Shown: piece by piece, positions 49,949 to 56,435 of the stretch
Position numbering within the stretch: position 1 is the first letter of the stretch
How the letters are laid out: the number at the start of each line of letters is the position of its first letter
Source: a virus
Reading direction: 5' to 3' (one strand)
Virus record (IMG/VR): IMGVR_UViG_3300020200_000036
Coordinates: 1 to 56,435 of that record
DNA length: 56,435 nt
The notes under the pieces: generated by a model
What the model was told of the DNA's origin: nothing
Seen by the model: the letters and a program-made list of their open reading frames with translations, nothing else
Database searches by the model: none
Translations under genes and position numbers: made by a program

Positions 49949-51790
49949 TTAAATTTTAATTAATTCCCTTTGAATAGCTAAATCTTTAACAATTTTAATT
50001 GCTTCTTCGCTTAAGCCCTCACTTAACATTAATTTAGTTAAGTTAGTGTAGTCCGTTTCTTCAACTTGAGTAGGGGGAATATTTTCCGCAGACTCCTGAC
50101 CACCAGCCTCCCCAGGTCCAGGGCCAGCCCCAATACCGCCAGGAGGAGGACCACCGGGGGGCATACCACCAGCCATGCCGCCCATCCCAGGAACGGAACC
50201 CATTGGAGTACCGGGGGGGAGGTTAGAAGCAATCGCTCCCAAAATCGGGTCCTTAGACTGTTCCTCAAGTTTAGTTTTAATTTCATTTATTTCCTCATCA
50301 TTCATTTGATAATAAGTCTTGTAGATATATTCTATTGGGAATATATTAAGACCTTTAACGGCTTGAACTAAGCGAGCTTTCTGCTCATCTATATCCAACT
50401 GTCTCTTAGCAGACATATCGGAGGGTTCAGGAAGTTTAATCTTTAACTTTGAAACCGATAGCGGTGGAAAACCTTTAACAAGAAGATGACGTTTAAGTAT
50501 TGCTTCAAGTCCAATTTCAATGCATTTCTGCACACGAAGAATCACTCTAGCAAACTTAACATCAAGCTGACTCAAATTAGCCTTTCTTTCAGGTGATTGA
50601 TCTTTTTCAACAATGTAATCTTTTGGAATTTTTAAAGTTGCTAAAAGCTTGTCTCTAAAGTACTTAACATCATCAACTTCTCCAAGATTTTCAGCACCTT
50701 TGAGAGTGTCTATTTTTGTTCCAGACCCCTTTCCATTTACAGCAACGAAAAAATCCTCGTCCTGTGATAGTGGATTAAATCTAGCATCAATTTCTCCAGT
50801 TGTACGATTAAAATACTTCTGCTTTTTAAATTTACCTTTTTGCATCTCAAGGTAATGTTCAGCTTTAGAAGCTGGGAGATTTCCAACATCAACGTAGAAT
50901 ATCCTTCTTTCTGGGGCGCGAGATAATCTGTAAATTAACATCGCGTCTTCCATCATCTTTAGTGACTTATAAATAGAGCGAGCAGCGGAAGCAATAGATT
51001 TACCATATGGATAAAAGGTTGGGTTAGATGTAAACATTCTAAAGTGTACAATCTGATTCTTGTCAAGTGGGACTACCAATCTTTGACCAGTTACTGATCC
51101 CATTTTTCCAAAAATTGTGTTATCAGCTTGCATTGGAATTTCTTGCAAAAAGTCTGTAAGAATTCCAAAATTATTTTCAATTCTATAAATATAGTTTGGA
51201 TCTAAAATTTTTATTTTCTGAATTCCACGCTTAATGTTGTCAACATCTACGACAAGCTCTATAAAACAATCACCATACTTAACTGTGTTTCTAACTATAT
51301 CCCAAATAAAAGTTGTAAGAGAAATATCCTCAAAAAATGTCTCCGATTCTTCTTTAATTAATTGATCGCTAGATTCTATTTGCAAATTAGATCCATCAAG
51401 ATTCTTTTGAGTTGAATCATCAGCATAAATATCGAATGCAGCAGCCACCTCAGGATAACTATCCATATCCTCAAATTCTTGGTATCTACGCTTACGCTCT
51501 ATTTCTTCTTCATTTACTGGGATTAACTGAGTAGATTTAAACGGTGATATACTTCCTACAGCAGTTCTTCTTAGGATAGTATCGCCCTCTAAGGGGTGTG
51601 GGTCGGAAGGCTCTATTTTAAGTGGAGTAGTTCCATCCTGATCAATATCTGGTTTGGGACGCCCAGTTAAAAATTTAGCAAAGAACTTACCAGTGCGGCC
51701 TATGGGATAATACCATGATCCGAACCAACTTGATATACTCCCACGGCTGGGACTGAATTCAGTATAACCTTCGTTTAACTTAGTAGCCAT
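49949..51790 (-). CDS. gp20: Portal vertex protein (gp20-like)
   Basis: A 613-residue portal (T4 524), the dodecameric DNA gate and packaging-motor dock. Family landmarks are RRYQEFEDMDSYPEVAAAFDIYADD (key MDSYPEVAAAFDIYADDS), FWDIVRNTVKYGDCF-like segment TFIWDIVRNTVKYGDCFIEL, LVVPLDKNQIVHFRMF, RSIYKSLKMMEDAMLIYRLSRAPERR (key LMEDAM-YRLSRAPERRIF) and FRDKLLATLKIPKDY. The C-terminal 100 residues are Gly/Pro/Met-rich, low-complexity, and longer than in T4. It overlaps the terminase 3' end by 16 bases. Confidence 0.96.
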   Translation of the reverse strand: MATKLNEGYTEFSPSRGSISSWFGSWYYPIGRTGKFFAKFLTGRPKPDIDQDGTTPLKIEPSDPHPLEGDTILRRTAVGSISPFKSTQLIPVNEEEIERKRRYQEFEDMDSYPEVAAAFDIYADDSTQKNLDGSNLQIESSDQLIKEESETFFEDISLTTFIWDIVRNTVKYGDCFIELVVDVDNIKRGIQKIKILDPNYIYRIENNFGILTDFLQEIPMQADNTIFGKMGSVTGQRLVVPLDKNQIVHFRMFTSNPTFYPYGKSIASAARSIYKSLKMMEDAMLIYRLSRAPERRIFYVDVGNLPASKAEHYLEMQKGKFKKQKYFNRTTGEIDARFNPLSQDEDFFVAVNGKGSGTKIDTLKGAENLGEVDDVKYFRDKLLATLKIPKDYIVEKDQSPERKANLSQLDVKFARVILRVQKCIEIGLEAILKRHLLVKGFPPLSVSKLKIKLPEPSDMSAKRQLDIDEQKARLVQAVKGLNIFPIEYIYKTYYQMNDEEINEIKTKLEEQSKDPILGAIASNLPPGTPMGSVPGMGGMAGGMPPGGPPPGGIGAGPGPGEAGGQESAENIPPTQVEETDYTNLTKLMLSEGLSEEAIKIVKDLAIQRELIKI

Positions 51791-53322
51791 TTAAGATCTT
51801 CTTCGTGTATTAAACCACCTGGAGTTCTAATAACATATTTAGACTGGGAGATAGGCATAATAAATTTATTATCTTCATTTGGTCTATGGCTAATCATAGG
51901 TGTGTGGGTTCTTAATTCATTAAAACCATGTACCGCTAACGCTAAAGAGATAATTAAATCATCGTGGCAGTTAACATCTGCTGTATAACGACCAGATTCA
52001 TCAATAATAAAAGTTAAAAGTTCATCTACTGTTCGCTCTGAGTTTAATTTAATTTTATTTAACCTTATAGCCTCATCCATATTGACAAGCATTTGTCGTC
52101 GATTAACATCCGCAACCTGTATCCCCGGCTCATGCTTATCGTCCATAAACAAGTTTTCATACTGCTCAATCTCCTTAATCTGATAGATTAAGTTGTGCCC
52201 AATTAAGTTACGCTCTGGAATGATATAAGCTGTGTTGTATTCACGAGCGATTTCTACAAGAATTCTAGCAAATTCATTAATTGGTGTTCGATCAGATTTA
52301 AATTCAGCTACTTGCTCACCATTATAAAGATTGATTATCTGCGCCACCGAGGAGTCCAAGCCTCGACCAATAGAAGTATCCACGCCAATAACGTAATCAT
52401 GATTAGGATTAGGAGCATTCCATATACGAAGACGGTTGTTATAGCGTGTTGAATAATCTTCATTGATTTGCTCTTTTAATTGTTTAAGTATTTCCCCATC
52501 TATAAATGTATCCCCAGTTCCAAGGAATTCAGCTTCGTATTCTTGAAGCCATTCTTTGTGACTAATAGATCCTCTTGTTTTAACTTCCCACTCATCTATA
52601 CTAACTGGTGGGTCTTGTTCCATCAATTTCTCGTACATCTTTTCGTAACCTTGATGACGGAAATACTGTGGATGATCTTTCCAGTTGATATCAATAGCGT
52701 GGAATGAATTATCTCCCCGTATAGCCCCAGTGTATTGTTTGTGAAACCAATTACCTACACCATTAACAGTAGAAAGAGCGATAACCGAACCGCCAGTAGA
52801 AATGATTGGAAATGCAGCGGTCCAGATTGTATCAATGTTCTCAATAAATGCCGCTTCATCTAAAATCAACAACGAAGCAGCAGCGGAACGTCCTGATTGT
52901 TTTGATGAAGACTTAGATTTGATCTCTGACCCATTAGAAAATTGCATAGCATGGGCTGAGTCTTTAACAACTTTAGGCTTAAGCCATTCTGGAAGCTCGT
53001 CATAGGCAGTCTTAATTCTAGATAAAACTTCCATTGACGCATCATCATCCTTAGATAGAATAACCACTTTATAATGTGGTGTAAACATACACTTCCAAAG
53101 TGAGAAAGCAGCAACTAAGGTAGTGCATCCAGCCTGTCTAAACTTTCGGAGAATGTTAAATCTGTTAGATTTAAATTCATTTATAAGTTTACGTTGAAAT
53201 GGATAAAGATCAAATTTTACAAGCCCAAAAATAGGGTGTACTACTTTAATATAATTACAAATAAAGTGTATCGGATCTTTCCTACATTTTTCAAATTCTA
53301 CTTTAATTTTATTTAAATCCAT
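51775..53322 (-). CDS. gp17: Terminase large subunit (gp17-like)
   Basis: A 515-residue packaging motor (T4 gp17 610). ATPase motifs: an atypical Walker A RQAGCTT (62-68; the usual Lys is Cys), Walker B LLILDEAAF (Asp155-Glu156) and the coupling motif ALSTVNG (182-188). The nuclease domain has VIGVDTSIGRG (Asp315), IIPERNLIGHNL and NCHDDLIISLALA (distal Asp). It cuts concatemers and drives DNA into the prohead through gp20, the next gene. No small terminase (gp16) gene is in the window. It lies head to head with the glycosyltransferase gene with only 15 bases between starts. Confidence 0.96.
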   Translation of the reverse strand: MDLNKIKVEFEKCRKDPIHFICNYIKVVHPIFGLVKFDLYPFQRKLINEFKSNRFNILRKFRQAGCTTLVAAFSLWKCMFTPHYKVVILSKDDDASMEVLSRIKTAYDELPEWLKPKVVKDSAHAMQFSNGSEIKSKSSSKQSGRSAAASLLILDEAAFIENIDTIWTAAFPIISTGGSVIALSTVNGVGNWFHKQYTGAIRGDNSFHAIDINWKDHPQYFRHQGYEKMYEKLMEQDPPVSIDEWEVKTRGSISHKEWLQEYEAEFLGTGDTFIDGEILKQLKEQINEDYSTRYNNRLRIWNAPNPNHDYVIGVDTSIGRGLDSSVAQIINLYNGEQVAEFKSDRTPINEFARILVEIAREYNTAYIIPERNLIGHNLIYQIKEIEQYENLFMDDKHEPGIQVADVNRRQMLVNMDEAIRLNKIKLNSERTVDELLTFIIDESGRYTADVNCHDDLIISLALAVHGFNELRTHTPMISHRPNEDNKFIMPISQSKYVIRTPGGLIHEEDLKWLLS

Positions 53323-53337
53323 CTATTATTCCAATAT

Positions 53338-54015
53338 ATGATATATGCTATAATATGTAGCAGGACTACTAAACCAAGTAAAACACTACCTAAATTACTT
53401 AATTATTTGATAGAATCAGGTATTAAGTATCATGTTTCATACGATGCTAACTCAATGTTTGAGGGCTATCAGGCTGGGTTAGATATCCTTAGTCCAGGCA
53501 TGGAAGATATAGTAATAATGTGCCATGACGATATTGAGATATTGTCTGATCGCACCCTATTTAAGAAAATACTAGAAGAAAATCTTTCAAATAAAAATGT
53601 TGGATTTATAGGTCCAGCAGGAACTACATATCTCGGATCAAATGCTATCTGGTGGGACATTAATAGACGTACTACGGGGTTGCACAGCGGGTTTGTATTC
53701 CAAGGGGATAACTACAACACAATGACCCCTAATTATTTTGGCTCGTGTAGAAATGTTGTAGTATTAGATGGTTTGTTTCTAGCTGCTAGAAAAGAAACAC
53801 TTGACCAGATTAGTCTTAAAAAACCAAAAGAATTTCCAACAAATTGGGACTTCTACGATCTATACTATACCCTCTCAGCCTACGAAAAAGGGTTCACTAA
53901 CAAAACTGTACCAATTGTTATTTTACACAATTCAAATGGCTATATGAGAAATACTTGGGAAGAGAATCGTATAGCCTTCTGCAAAATGTTTAGACTCCCA
54001 GTAGGATGCAAATAA
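53338..54015 (+). CDS. GT-A type glycosyltransferase
   Basis: A 225-residue protein resembling small family-2-like glycosyltransferases found in T4-like environmental phages. MIYAIICSRTTKPSKTLPKLL forms the nucleotide-sugar Rossmann strand; IVIMCHDDIEIL (about 58-68) supplies a DxD-like metal motif; VGFIGPAGTTYLGS, VVVLDGLFLAARKETL and WDFYDLYYTLSAYEKGF complete the core, with HNSNGYMR near the end as a likely acceptor-loop His. It could modify phage DNA, virion proteins or host sugars. It starts the plus-strand accessory cluster and is followed by a membrane protein with TAATG overlap. TATTAT lies 8 bases before the ATG with no Shine-Dalgarno. Confidence 0.82.
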   Translation: MIYAIICSRTTKPSKTLPKLLNYLIESGIKYHVSYDANSMFEGYQAGLDILSPGMEDIVIMCHDDIEILSDRTLFKKILEENLSNKNVGFIGPAGTTYLGSNAIWWDINRRTTGLHSGFVFQGDNYNTMTPNYFGSCRNVVVLDGLFLAARKETLDQISLKKPKEFPTNWDFYDLYYTLSAYEKGFTNKTVPIVILHNSNGYMRNTWEENRIAFCKMFRLPVGCK

Positions 54016-54416
54016 TGTTTGAAATTTATTCTTTACTTGTGTTTATTCTCGCTTGCTATGGTGGGGCAGTATGTATTTGTTTTAGCAGGCTACTTCTACC
54101 GTTACGCCTTTGGTTAACTTACAAAACTTATCATATAGACGAGGAAGGAAAGATGACCTCGGCAGTACTTAGAAGTAACCCAGTGTTTACTTTACTTAGT
54201 AAATTAGTTCATTGCCCGTTGTGCGTTGGTTTTTGGTTAGGTATTCTATTTAGTGTCTTTCTTTATAGCCATTGTTACCATATAGCCAGTTTTAGCATTT
54301 CATGGTTGCGACTCACGGCTGCTAACCCCTTTATTTATATTTTCGATGGGTTTCTTGGAAGTTCCTCAGCATGGATATTGCACCTTCTCTTTCGCAATCG
54401 AATGGAAGGTGCTTAA
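54015..54416 (+). CDS. Small membrane protein with CPLC motif (DUF1360-like)
   Basis: A 133-residue membrane protein starting at ATG 54015, which overlaps the glycosyltransferase stop; AGGA lies 8 bases upstream. An in-frame ATG at 54006 would give three more residues. Three hydrophobic segments: about 2-22 (LLVFILACYGGAVCICF), 57-78 (CPLCVGFWLGILFSVFLYSH) and 100-120 (FIYIFDGFLGSSSAWILHLLF). The CPLCVGFWLG element is typical of DUF1360-type small membrane proteins; the Cys pair may be redox-active or bind metal. It probably sits in the host inner membrane. Functional link to the glycosyltransferase is only by coupling. Confidence 0.72.
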   Translation: MFEIYSLLVFILACYGGAVCICFSRLLLPLRLWLTYKTYHIDEEGKMTSAVLRSNPVFTLLSKLVHCPLCVGFWLGILFSVFLYSHCYHIASFSISWLRLTAANPFIYIFDGFLGSSSAWILHLLFRNRMEGA

Positions 54417-54553
54417 TTCAACATCCGCTAGAACAATGAGTGACAGGACGCAATCCGAACTGTAACTTTATTAGCATAAAATAATCCTCCTATAAGTATT
54501 TAGCCAAAACTATGTTTATTAAGTTATTTTTTTAATTTATTCTATAATTTAGC
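54417..54553 (+). promoter_or_regulatory. Intergenic region with candidate promoter for the right-end cluster
   Basis: A 137-base gap with no gene. TATAAGTA at 54491-54498 is one base off the T4 late-promoter box TATAAATA. TATAAT at 54543-54548 lies only 5 bases before the ATG at 54554, fitting a sigma-70 -10 box with a start point at the ATG. No convincing -35 or terminator hairpin is seen. Confidence 0.4.
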
Positions 54554-54901
54554 ATGGAACAAAAGACTTACTTCCTTGATATTGATGGATGTATATTTAA
54601 GCATCACGACAATTTTTTAAATGGTATTCATACCGTAGAACCATTAGAGGGAGTGCAGGAAAAACTTCTTGAGTGGCATTGCCAAGGGGATAAAATTATA
54701 TTGACCACCGGACGCCCAGGAACAACCAGAAAGTTCCTAGAGAATCATCTTTTCTTGAACGGAATTATATACGATCAATTAATTATGGATTGTGGCCCTG
54801 GGGTCCGAATCTTAATTAATGACATAGATCCAAAAAATCCTGATATTATAAAGGCTAAAGCCATAAATATAACTCGTAATTTAGGAATTGGAAAAATATA
54901 A
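54554..54901 (+). CDS. HAD-superfamily phosphatase-like protein
   Basis: A 115-residue minimal HAD-fold protein. Motif I FLDIDG (Asp9, Asp11) gives the nucleophile and general acid; motif II ILTTGRP (Thr51-Thr52) follows; Arg/Lys near FLENHL and the acidic motif ILINDIDP (Asp90, Asp92) complete the site. The small size and FKHHDNF after motif I match phosphatases often found beside sugar genes in phages and bacterial capsule loci. The substrate is unknown; a sugar or nucleotide phosphate is plausible given the glycosyltransferase two genes upstream. No ribosome-binding site; TATAAT just upstream. It couples to the next gene by TAATG. Confidence 0.85.
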   Translation: MEQKTYFLDIDGCIFKHHDNFLNGIHTVEPLEGVQEKLLEWHCQGDKIILTTGRPGTTRKFLENHLFLNGIIYDQLIMDCGPGVRILINDIDPKNPDIIKAKAINITRNLGIGKI

Positions 54902-55086
54902 TGGAAACTTTTTACATACTTTTTACACTAGCTTGTATGTTTGTAATCTACGACGTAATAATGTACGGTAGATTTACTGAAATGGAAAAAAAAATAGATT
55001 ACCTTGCAAGAAACTTATTTAAAACTGAATTAGATCTAAATAATAAGATAGAGAAAGTTCGTGAGGAACGTAAAGGATTACTATGA
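54901..55086 (+). CDS. Small single-pass membrane protein
   Basis: A 61-residue protein beginning at the base that ends the HAD gene (TAATG). Residues 3-22 (TFYILFTLACMFVIYDVIMY) form a transmembrane helix, followed by a charged amphipathic helix (EMEKKIDYLARNLFKTELDLNNKIEKVREERKG) likely in the cytoplasm, perhaps a short coiled coil. The family is not recognised. Confidence 0.7.
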   Translation: METFYILFTLACMFVIYDVIMYGRFTEMEKKIDYLARNLFKTELDLNNKIEKVREERKGLL

Positions 55087-55334
55087 CGAATAAAAATTGG
55101 AATACGACTAACGCCACAACCGAATACATTAATATCGACGGGGATCGTATCCCAGTTAACATTGAAGGCATTTTGTTCTTGAATAATAAGTATAAAGCTC
55201 TAGAATTGGACTATAGGAATCTACTGGAAGACATCCACGGGCTTGAGCACGAACTTAAATCCTGTAAGAATAATAATAATTTTAATAAATTTCAACAGGA
55301 TTATTTTATTTTAGACAAAGACGGTGAATTATGA
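55083..55334 (+). CDS. Unknown 83-residue acidic protein
   Basis: It starts by ATGA overlap with the previous gene. It contains TEYINIDGDRIPVNIEGILFLNNKYKALELDYRNLLEDIHGLEHELKS, whose key parts are a strand pair (YINIDGDRIPV) and a helix that may form a coiled coil (YRNLLEDIHGLEHELK), then an Asn-rich linker and the end YFILDKDGEL. No family recognised; probably a small phage accessory protein expressed with its neighbours. Confidence 0.65.
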   Translation: MTNKNWNTTNATTEYINIDGDRIPVNIEGILFLNNKYKALELDYRNLLEDIHGLEHELKSCKNNNNFNKFQQDYFILDKDGEL

Positions 55335-55681
55335 CTAAGTATGGAAAAAATGATTTCCACGGAGATGATGACATTGGAAAGGACGAAGACGAGTTTGAGT
55401 TTATGGAAGAAGACCTTTACAAAGTTATAAGTAATATGAAAAACTGCTCCGATATGCTTATGGCCTGTGACACTGAGGAGCTTTGTGAACATTATAAAAT
55501 GTTATTTCCTGCTGTCAATGGTGTATATGTAATATCCGAGTCCAGGCTTCAGCATCTCAATGCAGAAATGATTAACATTACTCTTCGGCAACTCGTCAAA
55601 AAGGACCTCGTAGAAATGTCTTGGTCGGAAATTAAAAATGACTTTGTTTTTTCTCTTAAAGAAGACGCAAGTGGACTCTAA
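55331..55681 (+). CDS. Unknown 116-residue acidic protein
   Basis: It starts by ATGA overlap with the previous gene. The first 35 residues are acidic and probably disordered (DFHGDDDIGKDEDEFEFMEED). The remainder is a small helical domain: YKVISNMKNCSDMLMACDTEELCEHYKMLF, then VNGVYVISESRLQHLNAEMINITLRQLVKKDLVEM (key VYVISESRLQHLN and LRQLVKKDLVEM), somewhat like a winged-helix, ending SWSEIKNDFVFSLK. DNA- or protein-binding is possible but unproven. Its 3' end overlaps the next gene by 44 bases. Confidence 0.65.
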   Translation: MTKYGKNDFHGDDDIGKDEDEFEFMEEDLYKVISNMKNCSDMLMACDTEELCEHYKMLFPAVNGVYVISESRLQHLNAEMINITLRQLVKKDLVEMSWSEIKNDFVFSLKEDASGL

Positions 55682-56045
55682 AAAAGGAAAGCCAGTCGCA
55701 TTCTTTGACTACGCTGCTATGAAGGAGGTAGTAAACCTCATAGTTAAAAATAACCCAGCGGCATCAAAGCTCCCTGTTACGTTTTTAGGAACTCCGCATG
55801 AGTATATAACCATGCAAATCATAAATTCCATAGAGTTTCTTTTGTCTAACTCAAAGGCATCAACCTCTGGAACCTTAGGATTCTATGTTATATCCCAGGA
55901 CGAGTTTCAGTGCATTAATTCCATAACGGGGGAAACCGACAGATGCATTTCAATGAATATCGTATACGACCCATACTCTTGCTTTAATGATGAGTATGTT
56001 TTCTACCGAGATAAAAAAATGTGGCGCGACCTAGCTAAAGAATGA
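55638..56045 (+). CDS. Unknown 135-residue protein
   Basis: The ATG at 55638 is preceded by CGGAAA at good spacing; an in-frame GTG at 55671 near the upstream stop is an alternative that would reduce overlap. It contains KGKPVAFFDYAAMKEVVNLIVKNN, PVTFLGTPHEYITMQIINSIEFLL, and GFYVISQDEFQCINSITGETDRCISMNIVYDPY (key GFYVISQDEFQCIN). The phrase VYVISESRLQHLN in the previous protein and FYVISQDEFQCIN here are similar, suggesting the two genes share a small domain. No function known. Confidence 0.62.
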   Translation: MTLFFLLKKTQVDSKKGKPVAFFDYAAMKEVVNLIVKNNPAASKLPVTFLGTPHEYITMQIINSIEFLLSNSKASTSGTLGFYVISQDEFQCINSITGETDRCISMNIVYDPYSCFNDEYVFYRDKKMWRDLAKE

Positions 56046-56290
56046 GAAAAAGATCATATAAGTTTATAACACACAACGGTCGCATTAAAGTTTATGTTGA
56101 CGGTTATGTTATGTTTACTTTTAACCAGTTAGATTTTAAAGGTTATTACGCTTACAAAGACGATGAAAACCTCTACGGTTTAGACATCTACCTTATGAAT
56201 GATAAAGGCAGTGCCACAATCATGGAAGTTTACTTCAAAACTAAGAAAACTTGGTTAGATATCCTAAAGTTGTTAGATAAGAATATGTAA
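56042..56290 (+). CDS. Unknown 82-residue protein
   Basis: It starts by ATGA overlap. Mostly beta, with an amphipathic C-terminal helix: RKRSYKFITHNGRIKVYVDGYVMFTFN, then FKGYYAYKDDENLYGLDIYLM, MEVYFKTKKTWLDILKLLDKNM (key KTWLDILKLLDK). It resembles a small single-domain accessory protein; family not recognised. Confidence 0.65.
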   Translation: MRKRSYKFITHNGRIKVYVDGYVMFTFNQLDFKGYYAYKDDENLYGLDIYLMNDKGSATIMEVYFKTKKTWLDILKLLDKNM

Positions 56291-56292
56291 CT

Positions 56293-56435
56293 ATGGATAC
56301 AAATCAACCATTTGATCTGTGGATAGCATTCTTTCTAATTATAATGTATATTGTATACGATGCACTTTATGCAATATACTATATGTTCCTAGAAAAAAAG
56401 AAACCCCTCTCAGCCGCTAATACTGCCTCTGCTAT
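56293..56435 (+). CDS. Start of small membrane protein (runs off window)
   Basis: The ATG at 56293 opens a frame that continues to the window end (47 codons seen). The sequence MDTNQPFDLWIAFFLIIMYIVYD begins with a transmembrane helix (about residues 9-28), and the next part (ALYAIYYMFLEKKKPLSAAN, key YYMFLEKKKPLSAA) resembles small membrane proteins of marine T4-like phages that have a second helix after this basic turn. The C-terminus is missing. Function unknown. Confidence 0.65.
   Translation, partial: MDTNQPFDLWIAFFLIIMYIVYDALYAIYYMFLEKKKPLSAANTASA

Noticed and set aside
1-56435. tRNA genes, integrase, attachment sites, insertion sequences
   Set aside because: No cloverleaf-like sequence with a GGTTCRA arm, no integrase or transposase motifs, and no terminal inverted repeats were noticed; the window looks like a lytic phage structural region.

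Overview
The window is a contiguous piece of a T4-superfamily contractile-tailed phage (myovirus) genome. It is AT-rich, almost gapless, and dominated by one strand. The minus strand carries a nearly complete virion-assembly programme in recognisable T4 order: terminase large subunit gp17, portal gp20, prohead core and protease (gp21, gp22), major capsid gp23, neck gp13/gp14, tail completion gp15, sheath gp18, tube gp19, baseplate gp25, gp6, gp7-like, gp53, gp5-like, gp26-like, and a gp29-like tape measure. Sequence divergence, the absence of lysozyme sequence in the gp5-like spike, and several large structural proteins outside the classical T4 set suggest an environmental lineage like the marine or freshwater T4-like phages rather than a coliphage. 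The host cannot be named from this sequence.

Layout: 1-150 is the tail of a plus-strand gene. 139-12,392 is the head/neck/tail-tube block (minus), with clear rho-independent terminators after gp19 (2617-2646) and after gp23 (7927-7956). 12,477-40,537 is the baseplate/fibre/tail block (minus): PAAR tip, two large unknown structural proteins, a beta-helix fibre, two small tail proteins, a giant gp7-like wedge protein with an embedded SGNH/sialate-acetylesterase-type domain, gp6, gp25, a ConA/LamG-like protein, spike, hub, gp53, a putative tube/baseplate junction protein and the tape measure. 40,560-46,535 is a mixed zone where DNA-metabolism genes (Fe-S PD-(D/E)XK nuclease, primase, UvsW helicase) alternate in strand with tail genes (gp26-like and an overlapping -1 frame extension). 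46,537-53,322 holds a repeat-bearing tail fibre, a large acidic head-core candidate, portal and terminase (minus). 53,338-56,435 is a plus-strand accessory cluster: glycosyltransferase, small membrane proteins, a HAD-type phosphatase and a chain of small unknown genes linked by ATGA/TAATG overlaps.

How it works together: gp17 pumps DNA through gp20 into a prohead built on gp22 and acidic core proteins and matured by gp21. Several proteins carry (L/I)xE sites that look like gp21 targets. gp13/14/15 join the head to a gp18/gp19 tail whose length would be set by the gp29-like protein. The baseplate combines gp25/gp6/gp7/gp53 wedges with a gp5/PAAR spike and carries enzymatic and sugar-binding-type modules.

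Most notable observations: the esterase domain inside the gp7-like wedge protein; an apparent -1 frameshift cassette at the gp26 3' end just upstream of the tape-measure region; a repeated placement of -10/late-promoter-like boxes directly against start codons after terminators and strand switches, suggesting leaderless messages; shared processing-site sequences in head proteins; and divergent nuclease and primase genes whose start codons share one CATG.
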